64,000 nucleotides of DNA from Thinopyrum elongatum (GCA_011799875.1 CM022302.1:102364237-102428236), one strand, 5' to 3'; shown: positions 12,083-23,923, counted from the stretch's first letter. Translations and numbers: made by a program. Notes: generated by a model from the sequence alone, not told the origin.

Positions 12083-13065
12083 TGATGAGGACATGACTAC
12101 CTTGGATACGACCAAAAATATTGCATACATGTATATTTGTGAGGTGATTTCTAATGCAAACTATGCAATAATTTATTTATGTTATCCAGAACAAAAATAC
12201 TTCACAGACTTTTGTGCCATGTCTAATTGCAGGTGTATGGGACATTTGTACAATCCACATATGAAGATAAGGGAAAAAGAGAAGTTTAGGTGCTGTTCAA
12301 AAAGTCCTCTCACGTCACTTTTGGGCCAAGAGAAGATAGAGTCCAAGTCTCTCACGTTCTGGATTCAGATTCGGACTGCACAGATATACTTGCCTCAAAA
12401 CGTCAAGAACTCTTTCATACGGACTCCGAATTGGGTGATTCTTTTTTTGTTGGAAACTAGATTTCATGCTCTTTCCAACCCAATTGGATTCACCTTTAAA
12501 TTTGTCCGAAGCATTGAGTTATCGATGAAACAATCTGACGCTGCAGCAGAATCCGAGTCAAACTACAAGTCCAAAGGTGTTGCATCACCTCCACTTGGGC
12601 CCATGAGCCTTGTACGACCTAGGGTTAGTTTTAGGTTGCCTTGGGACGTCCTCCCACCTCCTTGGCCGCCACCCCTTGCTCCTATATAAGTAGATCCATC
12701 TAGTAGCTTTTTCCTTGGGATTTGTTTAGTTAAAAGTTAGCCATTGCAACTTCGTGTACTTCGTTTGTGTCCAACGACCAGACCAATACCGCTTACGGAT
12801 CCCCACCATTATCAATACTTCATCTATATTTGCAATATTCAGATTGCATTATCATATTCTTGCTTGTTCTTCGATTGCGTGCAGGAATAGACCTTCGTGG
12901 TCAGGTTGATCATGCTTCCAGCATCGTCAGTAACCTCAGAAGATTTGGTTTAGCAATTGCTAAGGCGCAACGTCGTGCACGTTTGTAGTCGGATCGTCCA
13001 AGTCAGCTCCACCAAATCGATAGTTACCATCTCATCGAAAGATCGGGACACCCTCGCCTCTATCA
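12083..13065 (+). repeat. 5' LTR of the 12083-16854 element
   Basis: Starts TGATGAGGACATGAC and ends GCCTCTATCA. A TATA box (CTATATAAG) lies near 12682. The copy at 15874-16854 is collinear. Confidence 0.93.
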
Positions 13066-13067
13066 AG

Positions 13068-13076
13068 TGGTATCAG
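13068..13076 (+). other. Primer-binding site
   Basis: TGGTATCAG starts two bases after the 5' LTR, as expected for initiator tRNA-Met priming. The match weakens after nine bases. Confidence 0.7.
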
Positions 13077-14437
13077 TTTTCAGGTTGCTCGGTGAGAATT
13101 TCCAGTTTTCCCTAGATTAGATTTATTTTCTTACCTATTGTCTAAGAAAAAACCACAAAAAAAAGTTAGATCTATTCATCCTTTGTCCAAGCCAGTCTGA
13201 GCCTTCGCAATTTTCTTTTCAGTGCTTGTATAGTTGAATTATCGGTTGCATCGTCGTGTCGAGTTGCTAGTCTTAGTGTCTAGTTTGTTTAGAGTTTCGA
13301 GTTCTGTTCACATTAGTCACGCCGCCGCTACATCATTATCTCTTCCGCTGTCCACCACCTCCCATCCATCAATTTCCACCACGTGCTACCCACCGTTCAT
13401 TGTCATAATCATAGCTGACGCCGTTCATATCTTCGCTTGATCCAATCTGCATCTTATCTAGTTTGTTTTGGAAAGAGAGAAAAAAAAGTCAGAAAAAAAG
13501 AGAAAAAAATGTGAGAGAAAAAAAAAGCGAGAAGAAAAAAACCAGAAAATTCGGATCTATCTAGACTCACTCTCGTACCTGAATTCGGATTCGAATCTGT
13601 TTTGCGCACTGTTCGGTAAAACAGGCGTATCTTCCTCATACGAAGTTCGTTTTGGCTCCATGAGTACTCAAATTAAAGCTAGCGATGAGCCGCATCTAAA
13701 TAGTTGCAGAAGCTAGTTCAATATTTCATACCTCAAAATCGGCATATAAATAGGTCTTTTTGCCCTCCGAAGTTCGCGAACATAGCTTGTTCCAGTTTTT
13801 TAGGCCAGTTTTTGAATTTTTTGACTCCTCATATTGACTCGGAATTGAGTGATTCTTTTTGCGTTTTAAAGCTTGAGTCAGTGCCATTCTTGAAAAAAAT
13901 TATCAGAAAATTGGCAAAAACTTTTCCAGAGAAAAGTTGGAGAGAAAGTTGTTGGTATATCCTGCTTGGCAGTTATTTCACATCATTATCTTTACTGCTA
14001 TTGTGGTATTCACTTTTATCTTACTGTCCAGAGCTACTTCATATCCTTTATTGATGCTAGTTGTGCTATGCCGTGACCTCATTAGTGTTCTAGGCTCGCG
14101 TCTCTAGTCCGGTCTAGCCTAGGACCAGCACAGTACCGTCGTTGAGCGTTTATTCAACATTGCATCTCTGAATTGATTATTGCTAATCTTTTGCTACCAA
14201 ATATTTAAGCCTTCCAAGCTCCACATATTTCTACACCGTGTATACGTACGTTCCCCTGGCAATCGCTTTACTCAATCTTCGAAGTTATTTGACACCGTTG
14301 GTTGCCTGTCACCACCTGCTGCATGGTAAGAACTTGTAAGATATTGATATTTGCTATACTGTGAGCGTTTTACCACCATATCCTAGTAGTTCATAGGAAC
14401 ATTATTCTCGGATTTTGTTTCTTGTTTGCTACTAACT
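13077..14437 (+). other. Leader of the 12083-16854 element
   Basis: A 1.36-kb AT-rich leader with a purine-rich stretch of A and AG repeats (about 13465-13545). Small ORFs have no recognisable domain. Confidence 0.6.
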
Positions 14438-16480
14438 ATGGCAGGTTCCGGAGTTGTTAGTTCTTGGGTTTCATCGATCGTGGGAGATTTGCCATCACCT
14501 AAGAAAATACAACAACCGTCACAAAAGGAGCAATTACATCAGAATGCACATAATCAGGTTAATGTTTCCATTCCACCATTTACTGGTCATTTTAGGCCTG
14601 ATTTATATATTGAATGGGAGTACAAAATAAATGCTATATTTACTTCCCATAATTTTGATGAGCGTGGAAAATTTCAAGCTGCGGTTAGTACTTTCAGTAG
14701 CTTTGCTTTAGTTTGGTGGAGTGAATATAGTCGGTTAAACCCTGATCTTATACCTACTATTTGGGATGATTTAAAACTTGTCATGAGAGATAGATTCGTT
14801 GATGTTTATTATACTCGTGGCATGATTAAGAAATTACAACATTTAAAACAAGGCACTGACACTGTAACAAAATACTATGATGATTTACAAACTACATTGT
14901 TACACTCATTTTTAGAAGAAAGTGAAGAAGATTTTTTGGATAGATTTTGGGGAGGATTAAACCATGATATTCAAGAGATACTAATTCATGAAGAGTGTTA
15001 TCCTATGGACCATTTGTTTCGTCTTGCTTGCAAAGCTGAACAGGAAATAAAACGACGTGTTGCCCACAAGGAGAACAAGCGCACAATGCACATTCCAAGT
15101 GTTGATACAGATGTTTCTTCAACTACTAGGCGTACTATGACAACCACATCCGTTGTTGCGAGGACTACATCATCTCCATCATGTGACACATCACCACCAA
15201 GAGTGCATACATCGTCTGAGTTGATCATAAGAGATAATGACAAAGGTACAGATTTTCCACTTTCACATGAGAATGATGCATGCCTAGTTAACTTGAATAC
15301 ATCATGTGTTGAGTTACCTATTGATTTGAGCACACCAGCTATTTTAAAGAATCATGTTACTGTCATGAATGCGTCATGTGATCAAAGAGTTGAAGTGCCA
15401 ACAATTTTGAGTGCACCCAATGAATTAACTGTTGATGCAAAAGAATCAATGTTTAATCATTTTGATATGACCTCTAATCTTGGTGATGATTTTGTGTCAA
15501 ATGACTTATTGCATGTTTGCTTATTTAAGCATGTTGTAGCATGTAAATTTGATGCAAGTAAGGTTTATTCACCAATGTTGGGATGGTTTAATGATGAACA
15601 TTGTCAACCTTTTGAAATGAATAAGGGCTTCACTTATATGTGCAAACTGAGTTGCAATATTTTCATGCCTTCTACTTCTTGTGATAATATTTTGGCTTTA
15701 GATTTTTTGAACTATGAAGGTTACTCATGTATACATGTGTCATATGCGCAAAAACCAAGGGAAGTAAAAATGGATGACATATACATATACAACATGTACA
15801 CCTTGTCTCTTTTGTTAGCCACATTTCAGATTAAGCAACAACGAGGACGGCTTTCTTTTCAAGAAGGGGAGGATGATGAGGACATGACTACCTTGGATAC
15901 GACCAAAAATATTGCATACATGTATATTTGTGAGGTGATTTCTAATGCAAACTATGCAATAATTTATTTATGTTATCCAGAACAAAAATACTTCACAGAC
16001 TTTTGTGCCATGTCTAATTGCAGGTGTATGGGACATTTGTACAATCCACATATGAAGATAAGGGAAAAAGAGAAGTTTAGGTGCTGTTCAAAAAGTCCTC
16101 TCATGTCACTTTTGGGCCAAGAGAAGATAGAGTCCAAGTCTCTCATGTTCTGGATTCAGATTCGGACTGCACAGATATACCTGCCTCAAAACGCCAAGAA
16201 CTCTTTCATACGGACTCTGAATTGGGTGATTCTTTTTTTGTTGGAAAGTAGATTTCATGCTCTTTCCGACCCAATTGGATTCACCTTTAAATTCATCCGG
16301 AGCGTTGAGTTATCGATGAAACAATCTGACGCTGCAGCAGAATCCGTGTCAAACTACAAGTCCAAAGGTGTTGCATCACCTCCACTTGGGCCCATGAGAC
16401 TTGTACGACCTAGGGTTAGTTTTAGGCTGCCTTGGGATGTCGTCCCACCTCCTTGGCCGCCACCCCTTGCTCCTATATAA
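14438..16480 (+). CDS. Gag-like protein of a non-autonomous LTR element
   Basis: The ATG at 14438 (peptide MAGSG) opens about 680 codons without a stop. Residues 40-210 resemble a retrotransposon gag capsid domain, with the spaced Trp/Phe pattern around FTGHFRPDLYIEWEYK and ALVWWSEYSRL and a following basic helix. The middle is Ser/Thr-rich. No CCHC knuckle or DTG protease site is visible. Near the end a KMDDIYIYNMYTLSLL segment precedes an acidic tail over the polypurine tract (about 15861-15873). The frame stays open into the 3' LTR (from 15874), so the last 200 residues are LTR-encoded and probably not part of the native protein. An earlier TTG in frame (14426) was not used. Likely role: particle formation with enzymes in trans. 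Confidence 0.75.
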   Translation: MAGSGVVSSWVSSIVGDLPSPKKIQQPSQKEQLHQNAHNQVNVSIPPFTGHFRPDLYIEWEYKINAIFTSHNFDERGKFQAAVSTFSSFALVWWSEYSRLNPDLIPTIWDDLKLVMRDRFVDVYYTRGMIKKLQHLKQGTDTVTKYYDDLQTTLLHSFLEESEEDFLDRFWGGLNHDIQEILIHEECYPMDHLFRLACKAEQEIKRRVAHKENKRTMHIPSVDTDVSSTTRRTMTTTSVVARTTSSPSCDTSPPRVHTSSELIIRDNDKGTDFPLSHENDACLVNLNTSCVELPIDLSTPAILKNHVTVMNASCDQRVEVPTILSAPNELTVDAKESMFNHFDMTSNLGDDFVSNDLLHVCLFKHVVACKFDASKVYSPMLGWFNDEHCQPFEMNKGFTYMCKLSCNIFMPSTSCDNILALDFLNYEGYSCIHVSYAQKPREVKMDDIYIYNMYTLSLLLATFQIKQQRGRLSFQEGEDDEDMTTLDTTKNIAYMYICEVISNANYAIIYLCYPEQKYFTDFCAMSNCRCMGHLYNPHMKIREKEKFRCCSKSPLMSLLGQEKIESKSLMFWIQIRTAQIYLPQNAKNSFIRTLNWVILFLLESRFHALSDPIGFTFKFIRSVELSMKQSDAAAESVSNYKSKGVASPPLGPMRLVRPRVSFRLPWDVVPPPWPPPLAPI

Positions 16481-16854
16481 GTAGATCCATCTAGTAGCTT
16501 TTTCCTTGGGATTTGTTTAGTTAAAAGTTAGCCATTGCAACTTCGTGTACTTCGTTTGTGTCCAACGACCAGACCAAGACCGCTTACGGATCCCCACCAT
16601 TATCAATACTTCATCTATATTCGCAATATTCAGATTGCATTATCATATTCTTGCTTGTTCTTCGATTGCGTGCAGGAATAGACCTTCGTGGTCAGGCTGA
16701 TCGTGCTTCCAGCATCGTCAGTAACCTCAGGAGATTGGTTTAGCGATTGCTAAAGCGCAACATCGTGCACGTTTGTAGTCGGATCGTCAAAGTCGGCTCC
16801 ACCAAATCGATAGTTACCATCTCATCGAAAGATCGGGACACCCCGCCTCTATCA
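15874..16854 (+). repeat. 3' LTR of the 12083-16854 element
   Basis: Begins TGATGAGGACATGAC after the tract AAGAAGGGGAGGA and ends CTATCA, followed by the GAAGT duplication at 16855-16859. A TATA box is near 16472. Confidence 0.93.
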
Positions 16855-16897
16855 GAAGTGGCATCATTCCGTAGAAAAATGATAGTCTCATACTTAC

Positions 16898-17060
16898 TTT
16901 AAAAGTAGCAGCATATATATGCAGCTTGCAAATTCTACATGCCTTCTAATGGCATTTTATTGGACGACAACTTCCACAGGACGATGCCAAAGCTATAAAC
17001 ATCCACTTTATTTGTGTAGTGAACTTTTTCACCACGCTGAAGTGTGGCAGTGTTGTAGAA
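16898..17060 (-). pseudogene. Protein-kinase exon fragment (Raf-like/TKL type), broken
   Basis: One exon is readable on the minus strand. It has an acceptor (GTTGTTGCAG) ending at 17061 and a donor (AAA|GTAAGTA) at 16898. It encodes KVDVYSFGIVLWKL, kinase subdomain IX with its invariant Asp, followed by NKMPLEGM and NLQAAY. The combination of LQRGEK, HYTNKVDVYSFG and NLQAAY is typical of plant Raf-like (HT1/STY-type) dual-specificity kinases. A TAG stop at 16935-16937 replaces a sense codon between GM and NLQ, and a two-base insertion follows AAY. The catalytic loop and activation segment are absent. It sits 1.2 kb from a BRCA2-like relic on the same strand. It is a one-exon relic rather than a working gene. 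Confidence 0.8.
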
Positions 17061-18236
17061 CTGCAACAACATAAGAGAACACGTCAGGTTTTGGATTCAC
17101 ATAGATCAATGTAGAGCTTCACTTCTTTGCCGTTTTCTTCTCTAATGCAATGATACGCATGCTTATGCATATTCTTGAGAAAAAAAGTGCTATAACATCA
17201 TATTTCTCTTTGTATAGAAGAAGAAGAAGGTCCTCAAATCAGTGAGTTCCAAAAACTTCAGGCAGAAAATTATCAAGAGGGCATATAAATCGGAGTATAA
17301 TTTCAAGTATACAAATTGGAAATAGAATGTGTTAGGCACCACAATGCTACATTTAACATGCCAGCCTCGTTGACAAAATTTGAGTGCTGGTATTTTATAT
17401 GTGGATCAATTAATACGTACAGGCAGAAATCACCCTCACAAATTAGTAATACACACAAAATGACTATATACGTAGAGAAGGAAGTTATACCTTGGAATAT
17501 CCCACACTAAATGATAGACGGGGCAATTTTGTGATGCTTTTACATAGAAGAGAGAAGACCTTAAGAGGATGTACATGACAAGTGGAAGGTTATTCCCTTT
17601 TCTTTCATAGCTTCTAAAAAACAGGTCTTAGAAGGAGTTAAATCGGAGAACCCAACTGGGAAATTTCAGTCCACTGACCAGTAAAAGGGATATTGCCTTC
17701 CTGAAAAGTACTAAAAAATAACTGCTAATGACATGAATCAAGAGGCCATCAAAATTATGAACTATTCAATGAACGTCTCAGAAAATAAATTCCATAAGAT
17801 AGAACATAAAAAATATTGCTTTTAAATATATATTATGTTCTAGCAAGCATATACGGACTCTTCAGGTTCATTAGAAGCTCACAAATCAGCGGTGAAAACA
17901 AGAAATATACAACCATCAATTTGGTTGACCCTAATTAGTACAAAACTATTTTAAGTCATTGTATATTACTATGGAATTAAAATGCTCTACAAGCTAATCA
18001 CATCCAAATATATCTTCAGTTGTAAGTATAGGCAACTGCAGAAAATCTGGCTAGATCAAAAATATTATATTACAATGCCGTATTGTTAATGAATAGTGAC
18101 CTAATTTCTAACAGAACACGGGATGAACAGATCCTAAATTACTCACAGCCATATATACGCCATCATGAACAAAATAAGCGATGATAAAATACTCTTAGCA
18201 TTTAGATAGAAAGTAAACATGTGTTAAACTTCCTAC
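17061..18236. other. Low-copy spacer between kinase and BRC relics
   Basis: About 1.2 kb of AT-rich DNA without a TE signature or convincing exon. It could be intron of either relic or fused flanking DNA. Confidence 0.5.
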
Positions 18237-19290
18237 CTCCTAAAATAGCTCTTGCCTTTTGGATTGAATCATTGCCCAGCAAGACCGCTTTTCCTGATCT
18301 AGTTTGGAAAACTGGGGGCATGGTATTGTTATGCACTCCGCCTAAAATTCATAAGATGGAAAACTGAATCAATAATGCACAACCTCAAGAAGATACACTT
18401 GGTACAATAATCAAACCTGGATACTTTCTAGCAATTGTTGCAACATTCAATCTTGTCTCTACAGAGAAAAAGGTGAATGCAAGTCTTGCCATTAAATGGA
18501 GTGTCCATTTCTCTCGATTTGCCCTCTGCATCACGTACGTCGTCAAACGGTTGCTCTGAAACACAAAAAATGGTCATCAGGTACAATACATGCAGAAATG
18601 AACAATGGAACAGTTTGACTACTACAAAACAAAAGTTGGGCACATAAGCTATTACTTCTCCTGATATCAGTCTTCTCCACCTCCTTCCTGACCAATGCCC
18701 TGGCCCTCCTTATAGCCCTCTAGCTGACAGAAACTGATATCCCTGATCTAGTGCAGAACAGCTGACCCTCTCCTGCATCGATAGTTGCTCCATGCATCCC
18801 ATCACCTTCGAGGAGTGTGTTCTGAGCTGGAGGTTCCATCAGTAACAAAAGGATAGTCACCGGTTAAATAGAAAAAAATTTGTTCAACCTTGGAGATGCG
18901 CATTTCAGTAAGCAGGAATGCACAGGCGTGCTCACTCTGACCAGGCTGAATAGAGAAGAGATGAAGGGAGGACGTGATACCTTGCATGAACAGGTCCTCC
19001 ATGGAATAAGATGCGGCATCTGTCAGCAGCTCCCCGGCCTAGGGTTTTGGATGGGAGAAACACGGAGACAGGAGAGGGTGCAGTCAGTGTCCACTATTGA
19101 GCACCATCTTTACGACGGAATCCACGCCGAGGTGGGAGAATGATGAGGTCGTACCTTTGATAAGCGTGTCCTCGGATGAAGCGGTGATTATCCTCGCAGC
19201 GTGCCCAGGCGGCAGAGGAGTAGGCGGAGCCACGGTAGGTGGCAGTGGCGCGTCGGGCTCGGGGGTTGCTGCCAGTCATGGCCGACTGCG
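18237..19290 (-). pseudogene. BRCA2-like 5' exons with two BRC-type repeats, broken
   Basis: On the minus strand five exons can be proposed from splice signals. Exon 1 ends at 19155 (AAAG|GTACG). Exon 2 is 19038-18981 and encodes SMEDLFMQ, resembling the conserved plant BRCA2 N-terminal SMADLLLQ stretch. Exon 3 starts at 18826 and joins exon 2 in phase, encoding LFCTRSGISVSVS, then a TAG stop, then RAIRRARAL, a BRC-type repeat. Exon 4 is 18555-18417. Exon 5 is 18341-18237 and encodes FQTRSGKAVLLGNDSIQKA, which fits the BRC pattern F-x-T-x-S-G-K...S...K-A...L. BRC repeats bind RAD51 in homologous recombination. Defects: the in-frame TAG in exon 3, a probable frameshift in exon 4 (in phase it reads into TAG, while the adjacent frame joins exon 5), and a phase conflict between exons 1 and 2. 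The rest of BRCA2, including the DNA-binding OB folds, is absent. Confidence 0.68.
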
Positions 19291-19740
19291 TCGGCTAAGG
19301 CAGAAGCACACCACGCGTGGGTTGCATTGGGCATCGTCGATGAAGGCGCGTGAAGCGCAGCATCGTGTGGTGCATTCGGTGGCGTCGATGTCGGGCATCA
19401 CGAGGCGTGGCCATGGCAATGGAGGTGAGTGGTGGCGCGGGGCAAACTGTTGCCGCTGCTTGAAACCCTAGAGGAGAGAGATGCGGGGAGTCGTGCCTTC
19501 CTTTGGTCGGGAACTCAGGAGATCAGGGACGGGTCTCTGAGTCATGCGAAAAAAAATGGTGTGCTATATGGGGAGACGAATACACCAGCGGGAGTGGTCG
19601 GTGGACAAAAATAAACCAGACAAAAATAAAACGTGGAGGCAATCCCACCAAGTGAGACATTAGGAGTAGAGATGCATGTGAATGGTCTGCCAAATTCCGG
19701 TTCGCTGCCTTGTAGGGGCGTGGCTTCCTTTTGTCCTTGT
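19291..19740. other. GC-rich upstream region of the BRCA2-like relic
   Basis: On the minus strand this is 5' of the relic's first exon. It holds a CCTCTAGGGTTTCAAGC-like 5' UTR signature near 19470 and would include the former promoter. A 124-codon plus-strand ORF at 19097-19471 is antisense to the relic and shows no domain. No TATA box is convincing. Confidence 0.4.
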
Positions 19741-20377
19741 TTTAATGTTTTGATAGACAAGTTAATTATTTCTTTTCTGATAAGTACACGATACCGCCTC
19801 TAATCCTATTATATATACTGCTACCGGGCGCGGCCAAAGACACACCGAAACACACCTAGGTTTTTGCCTCGTCTTGCAACATGCACCGCCAACGTAGTCT
19901 ACTCCACCCCAAACGTCGGCGTGCATCGGCATGTGGGAGGGAAGGTCTCCGAAACCCTTCGTCCTTGCAATTATGCACCGCGAGAGGGTGATTTAGGTCT
20001 TTGGGAAGTGCACTGCTTGACTACTCAAGTTTGTCATCACGGGCCATCTTCCGTCCAAGTCGGGCGGCGCTACTCATCGTCGTCTCCAACGCTGTCAATA
20101 GCAGATTGTCGCCAACATCGGCATCAACAACATCGCTCTCATGACAACTATAGCTACTGACAAACAGTACGCCCATCGTGATCTACTCATGTCTCTATTT
20201 GTAGTTGCTGTTACATGTGCGATGTTGCTGTGAATATTTTCCTGCTCATCTAGTATGCTGGATTGTTGCATGCTACTTTATGTTCTAGTCATAAATTATT
20301 TAATGAAATTAATCATGAATTTGCCTAATCTTCAAACAATCCGAAAGCCAAATTGTAGGCAATTTTGTAAATTAACT
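19741..20377 (+). mobile_element. Possible LTR end and leader of a copia element
   Basis: A TATA-like TATTATATATACTGC near 19807 is followed by a GC-richer leader that runs into a copia gag. An LTR probably lies between about 19741 and 20170, but I found no second copy or clear primer-binding site, so its edges are not defined. Confidence 0.4.
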
Positions 20378-23300
20378 ATGTCTGGATTCGCTGATGCACT
20401 AAGGCCGGATAAATTTACCGGTGTGCACTTTAAGAGGTGGCAGGTGAAGTCGACGCTCTGGCTTATTGCTCTAAAGTTTCCACGTTAGTACTAGCATGCT
20501 AGAGGGAACTTCTGATGAAGATCAGAGAAAGTTCCAAGAAGCCAATACTATGTTTGTGGGATGCATTCTGAGTGTTATTGCTGGTTGTCTATGTGATGTG
20601 TATATGCACATATAAGATGTAAAGACACATTGGGATACAATGAATACAAAATTTAGTGCAACAGGTGCAACTAGTGAACTGTACATCATGAAGAGTTTTC
20701 ACGACTACAAGATGGTGAATAACCGTTCTATGGTTGAACAAACTTATGAGATACAGAGCATTGTGTAGGAATTGAAACTCCTTAAGTGTGCCTTACCCGA
20801 TAAGTTCGTGGCTGCGTGCATGATCACAAAGTTGCCTCCTTGATACGCCTCCAACGTATCTATAATTTTTTATTGTTCCATGCTATTATAGTATCAATCT
20901 TGAATGTTTTATATGCAATTTTATATTATTTTTTCGGACTAACCTACTAACCTAGTGCCCAGTGCCAGTTGTTGTTTTTTGCTTGCTTTTGGATTTTCAG
21001 AAAATCAATATCAAACAGAGTCCAAACGGAGACAAATATTTTGATTATTCTTTTTTTCACCAAAAGAGACCCACGAAGGTCCGGGAGAAGACCAGAAGAG
21101 GCACGAGGAAGCGACAAGCTCGCTAGGCGCACCCCGGGGGGCACACCCCCAAGCTTGTGGGCCCCTCATGGCACCTCTTGACCTAATTCTGCCTCTATAA
21201 ATTCTCAAATATTCTCAATATACCAGAGAGCCACATAAAACATTTTTTCGCCGCCGCAAGTCTTTGTTCTTCCGCGATCCCATCTAGAGGCCTTTTCCAG
21301 TACTCTGCCGGAGGGGGAATCGATCACGGAGGGCTTTGACATCATTCTTGCTACCTCCCGATGATGCGTGAGTAGTTTACCACAGACCTATTGGTCCATA
21401 GCTAGTAGCTAGATGGCTTCTTCTCTCTCTTTGAATTTCAATACAATGTGCTCCTCGATCTTCTTGGAGTTCTATTCGGTGTAATCTTCTTTTGCGGTGT
21501 GTTTGTTGGGATCCGCTGAATTGTGGTTTATGATCTAAATATTCATGAGAAATATTTGAGTCTTCTCTAAACTTAGTTATGCATGATTGTTATAGCTTTG
21601 TTTTTCTCTCCGATGTATCTGTTTGGTTTGTCCAACTAGATGGATTTATCTTCAGTGGGAGAGGTGCTTTGTGATGGGTTCAATCTTGCGGTGCTCTATC
21701 CCAGTGACAGAAAGGGACAATATACGTATTTGTATTGTTGCCATTAAGGATAAAATGATGGGGTTTATTCATCTTAGTCGAGTTTAGTTTGTCAACATCA
21801 TGTCATCTTGCTTAAGGCATTACTCTGTTTTTATTAACTTAATACCCTAGATGCATGCTGGATAGTGGTCGATGGGTGAAGTAGATGTAGGCAGGAGTTG
21901 GTCTACTTGTCTCGGACATGATGCCTATATACATGATCATTGCCTTGAATATCTTCATAACTATGCGCTTTTCTATCAATTGACCAACATTAATTTGTTC
22001 ACCGACCGTATGCTATGTTCTCGAGAGAGAAGCCTCTAGTGAAAACTATGGCCCCCGGGTCTACTTTTATCATATATAAAACACAAAAATACTTTGCTAC
22101 AATTTTTCTATTTATTTATTTTATCTTTGAAACTTATCTATCTACCACTACAAGATTTAATCTTTGGGAGTAACCGCCAAGGGGATTGACAACCCTCTTG
22201 TTTGCGTTGGGTGCAAGTATTTGCTTTTGTGTGTGCAGGTGCTGCTAACAAGGTAATGTATGATTCTCCTACTGGATTCATAACCTTAGTTCTTAACTGA
22301 GGGAAATACTTATCTCTACTATACTGCATCTCCTCTCCTCTTCGAGGAAATCCTAACACAGCTCACAAGTAGCACTCCTTCATAGAGGAATTTTGCCACT
22401 ACTCTGAAACATAAGAAACAAGATATATTAGTTGAAAATCTAATTGCATCTGTTGATGTCGAGGAGATAGCTTGGGCTAAGACACCGCTGAGACAGGATG
22501 GAGATCTAGCCTAGTGCCAACATGGTGCAGAAGTTCCTCCAACAGAAAAGAACAAAGGGAAGTACAAGCCTGCTGTCAATAAGCCTGTCAAAATGACTAC
22601 TTTCAAGAGAAGTTCAACAAGGCTGAGCTATAGTACTATGCATGTGGAAAGACAATACACTTTTCCAAGGAATGCCCAGATCATGCAGATTTTAGAGAGA
22701 AATCGGGTTCCAAGACTGTCAATGTCGTGAGCGCTAGCAATTTTGATGGGTATTGTAATTTACCTATTGTGCTTTCAGTAGTTCAATCATCATCTTGGTG
22801 GATTGATATGGGTGCCAATGTTCTTGTTTGTGATGACGTCTCATTGTTCACTTCTTATCAGGTCGCATGTGATTCTTCTGTCCTAATGGGGAGTGGGTCA
22901 CATGCTTCTGTTTGTGGCATTGACATGGTGGATCTAAAGCTCACTTCATGGCAGATCATGCAGCTAAGGAACATGGAGTATGTCCCTACTAAGAACAAAA
23001 ATCTAGTTAGCGGCTCCCTTATATGCCGAGATGGGTTTAAAGTAGTCTTAGATTCGAATAAAGTAGTTATGTCGAAGCATGGACAAGTTATAGTCAAAGG
23101 TTATGAGTGCGAAGGCTTGTTCCAGTTTCTCTTTTAGCTTTTGGCAATAAGTCAGTATCCAAATTTGTGCTAGTGTTAAAGATGATGCACGTGTTTGGCA
23201 CTCTTGTTTATGTCATGTTAATTTTCGTTTATTGTCTCGGCTATCCAATGTGAGGTTAATTCTGAATTTCACCATTGCCAAAGGTTCTACATGCCATAGT

Positions 23301-23923
23301 TGTGTGCAATCGAAGCAACCTCAGAAGCCTCACATGATAGACAAGGAGAGAAACTTGGCACCTCTATAACACATACATTCTGATCTATGTGAGATGAATG
23401 GTGTGTTGACAAAAGCTGGAAAGAGATATTTCATGACGTTGATTGATGATGTGACTAGATTTTCCTATGTTTATTTGATACAAACTAAAATGTAACATTA
23501 GACTATTTAAAATCTATAAGGCTAATTTTTTAAAATATGTCTATAAGGCTAAAGTTAAAAATCAATTAGAGAGAAAAAAATCAAGTGTCTTAGGTCGGAT
23601 CATGGTGGCGATTATTTTCCCAAAGTATTTGATGAATTCTGTGAGGAACATGGCATTATTCACAAGAGGGCGTCTCCCTATTCGCCCCAATCAAACGGGG
23701 TTGCCGAGAGGAAAACCGCACGTTGACTAACTTCATGACTGCCATGTTGTACACTGCCAGTTTATCTAAGGCATGGTAGGGGAGGCTTTATTGATTTCAT
23801 GTCATGTCCTGAATAGAGTTACTAACAAGAATGAAGGGAAAACCCCTTATGAGGAGTGGGTTGGGAGAAAACCATCACTTTCTAATTTGGGCACTTGAGG
23901 CTGCTTGGTGAAGGTTAATATTT
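20378..23923 (+). pseudogene. Copia gag-pol, heavily decayed and truncated
   Basis: The ATG at 20378 opens a gag of the UBN2 type (MSGFADALRPDKF, then FKRWQVKSTLW). Gag is interrupted by a solo LTR at 20841-22374 and resumes at 22380. A zinc-knuckle remnant lies near 22625-22685. The protease-like segment WWIDMGAN near 22797 has DMG instead of DTG. Integrase pieces follow: an HHCC remnant near 23210-23320, HSDLCEM-like near 23375, and LRSDHGGDYFPKVFDEFCEE near 23590. Many stops and frameshifts are present. The sequence ends before reverse transcriptase at the CACTA-like terminus at 23924. The gag type differs from the Angela copy at 4514, so this is another copia lineage. Confidence 0.85.
20841..22374 (+). 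mobile_element. Athila-type solo LTR (1534 bp) inside the copia gag
   Basis: Begins TGATACGCCTCCAACG and ends CACAAGTAGCA, flanked by perfect duplications CTCCT at 20836-20840 and 22375-22379, in line with the interrupted copia gag. Promoter-like CCTCTATAAATTCTC is at 21190. The sequence type matches 61547-62702 and is the common Triticeae LTR I associate with Sabrina (name from memory). Confidence 0.92.

Larger units (their letters stand above)
12083..16854 (+). mobile_element. Complete non-autonomous LTR retrotransposon (4.77 kb)
   Basis: Two near-identical LTRs (983 and 981 bp; TGATGAGG...CTATCA) flank a 2.8-kb interior with primer-binding site, long leader, one gag-like ORF and a polypurine tract. 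A perfect GAAGT duplication lies at 12078-12082 and 16855-16859. No protease, integrase or reverse transcriptase was found. By eye the LTRs differ by roughly 20-25 bases. The element must borrow enzymes from a partner. I do not recognise the family. Confidence 0.92.

Noticed and set aside
14998..15333. 111-codon minus-strand ORF
   Set aside because: Antisense shadow of the gag-like ORF at 14438. No domain.
19097..19471. 124-codon plus-strand ORF in GC-rich DNA
   Set aside because: It is antisense to the BRCA2-like relic's first exon, has no domain, and low-complexity Gly/Arg/His composition explains it.
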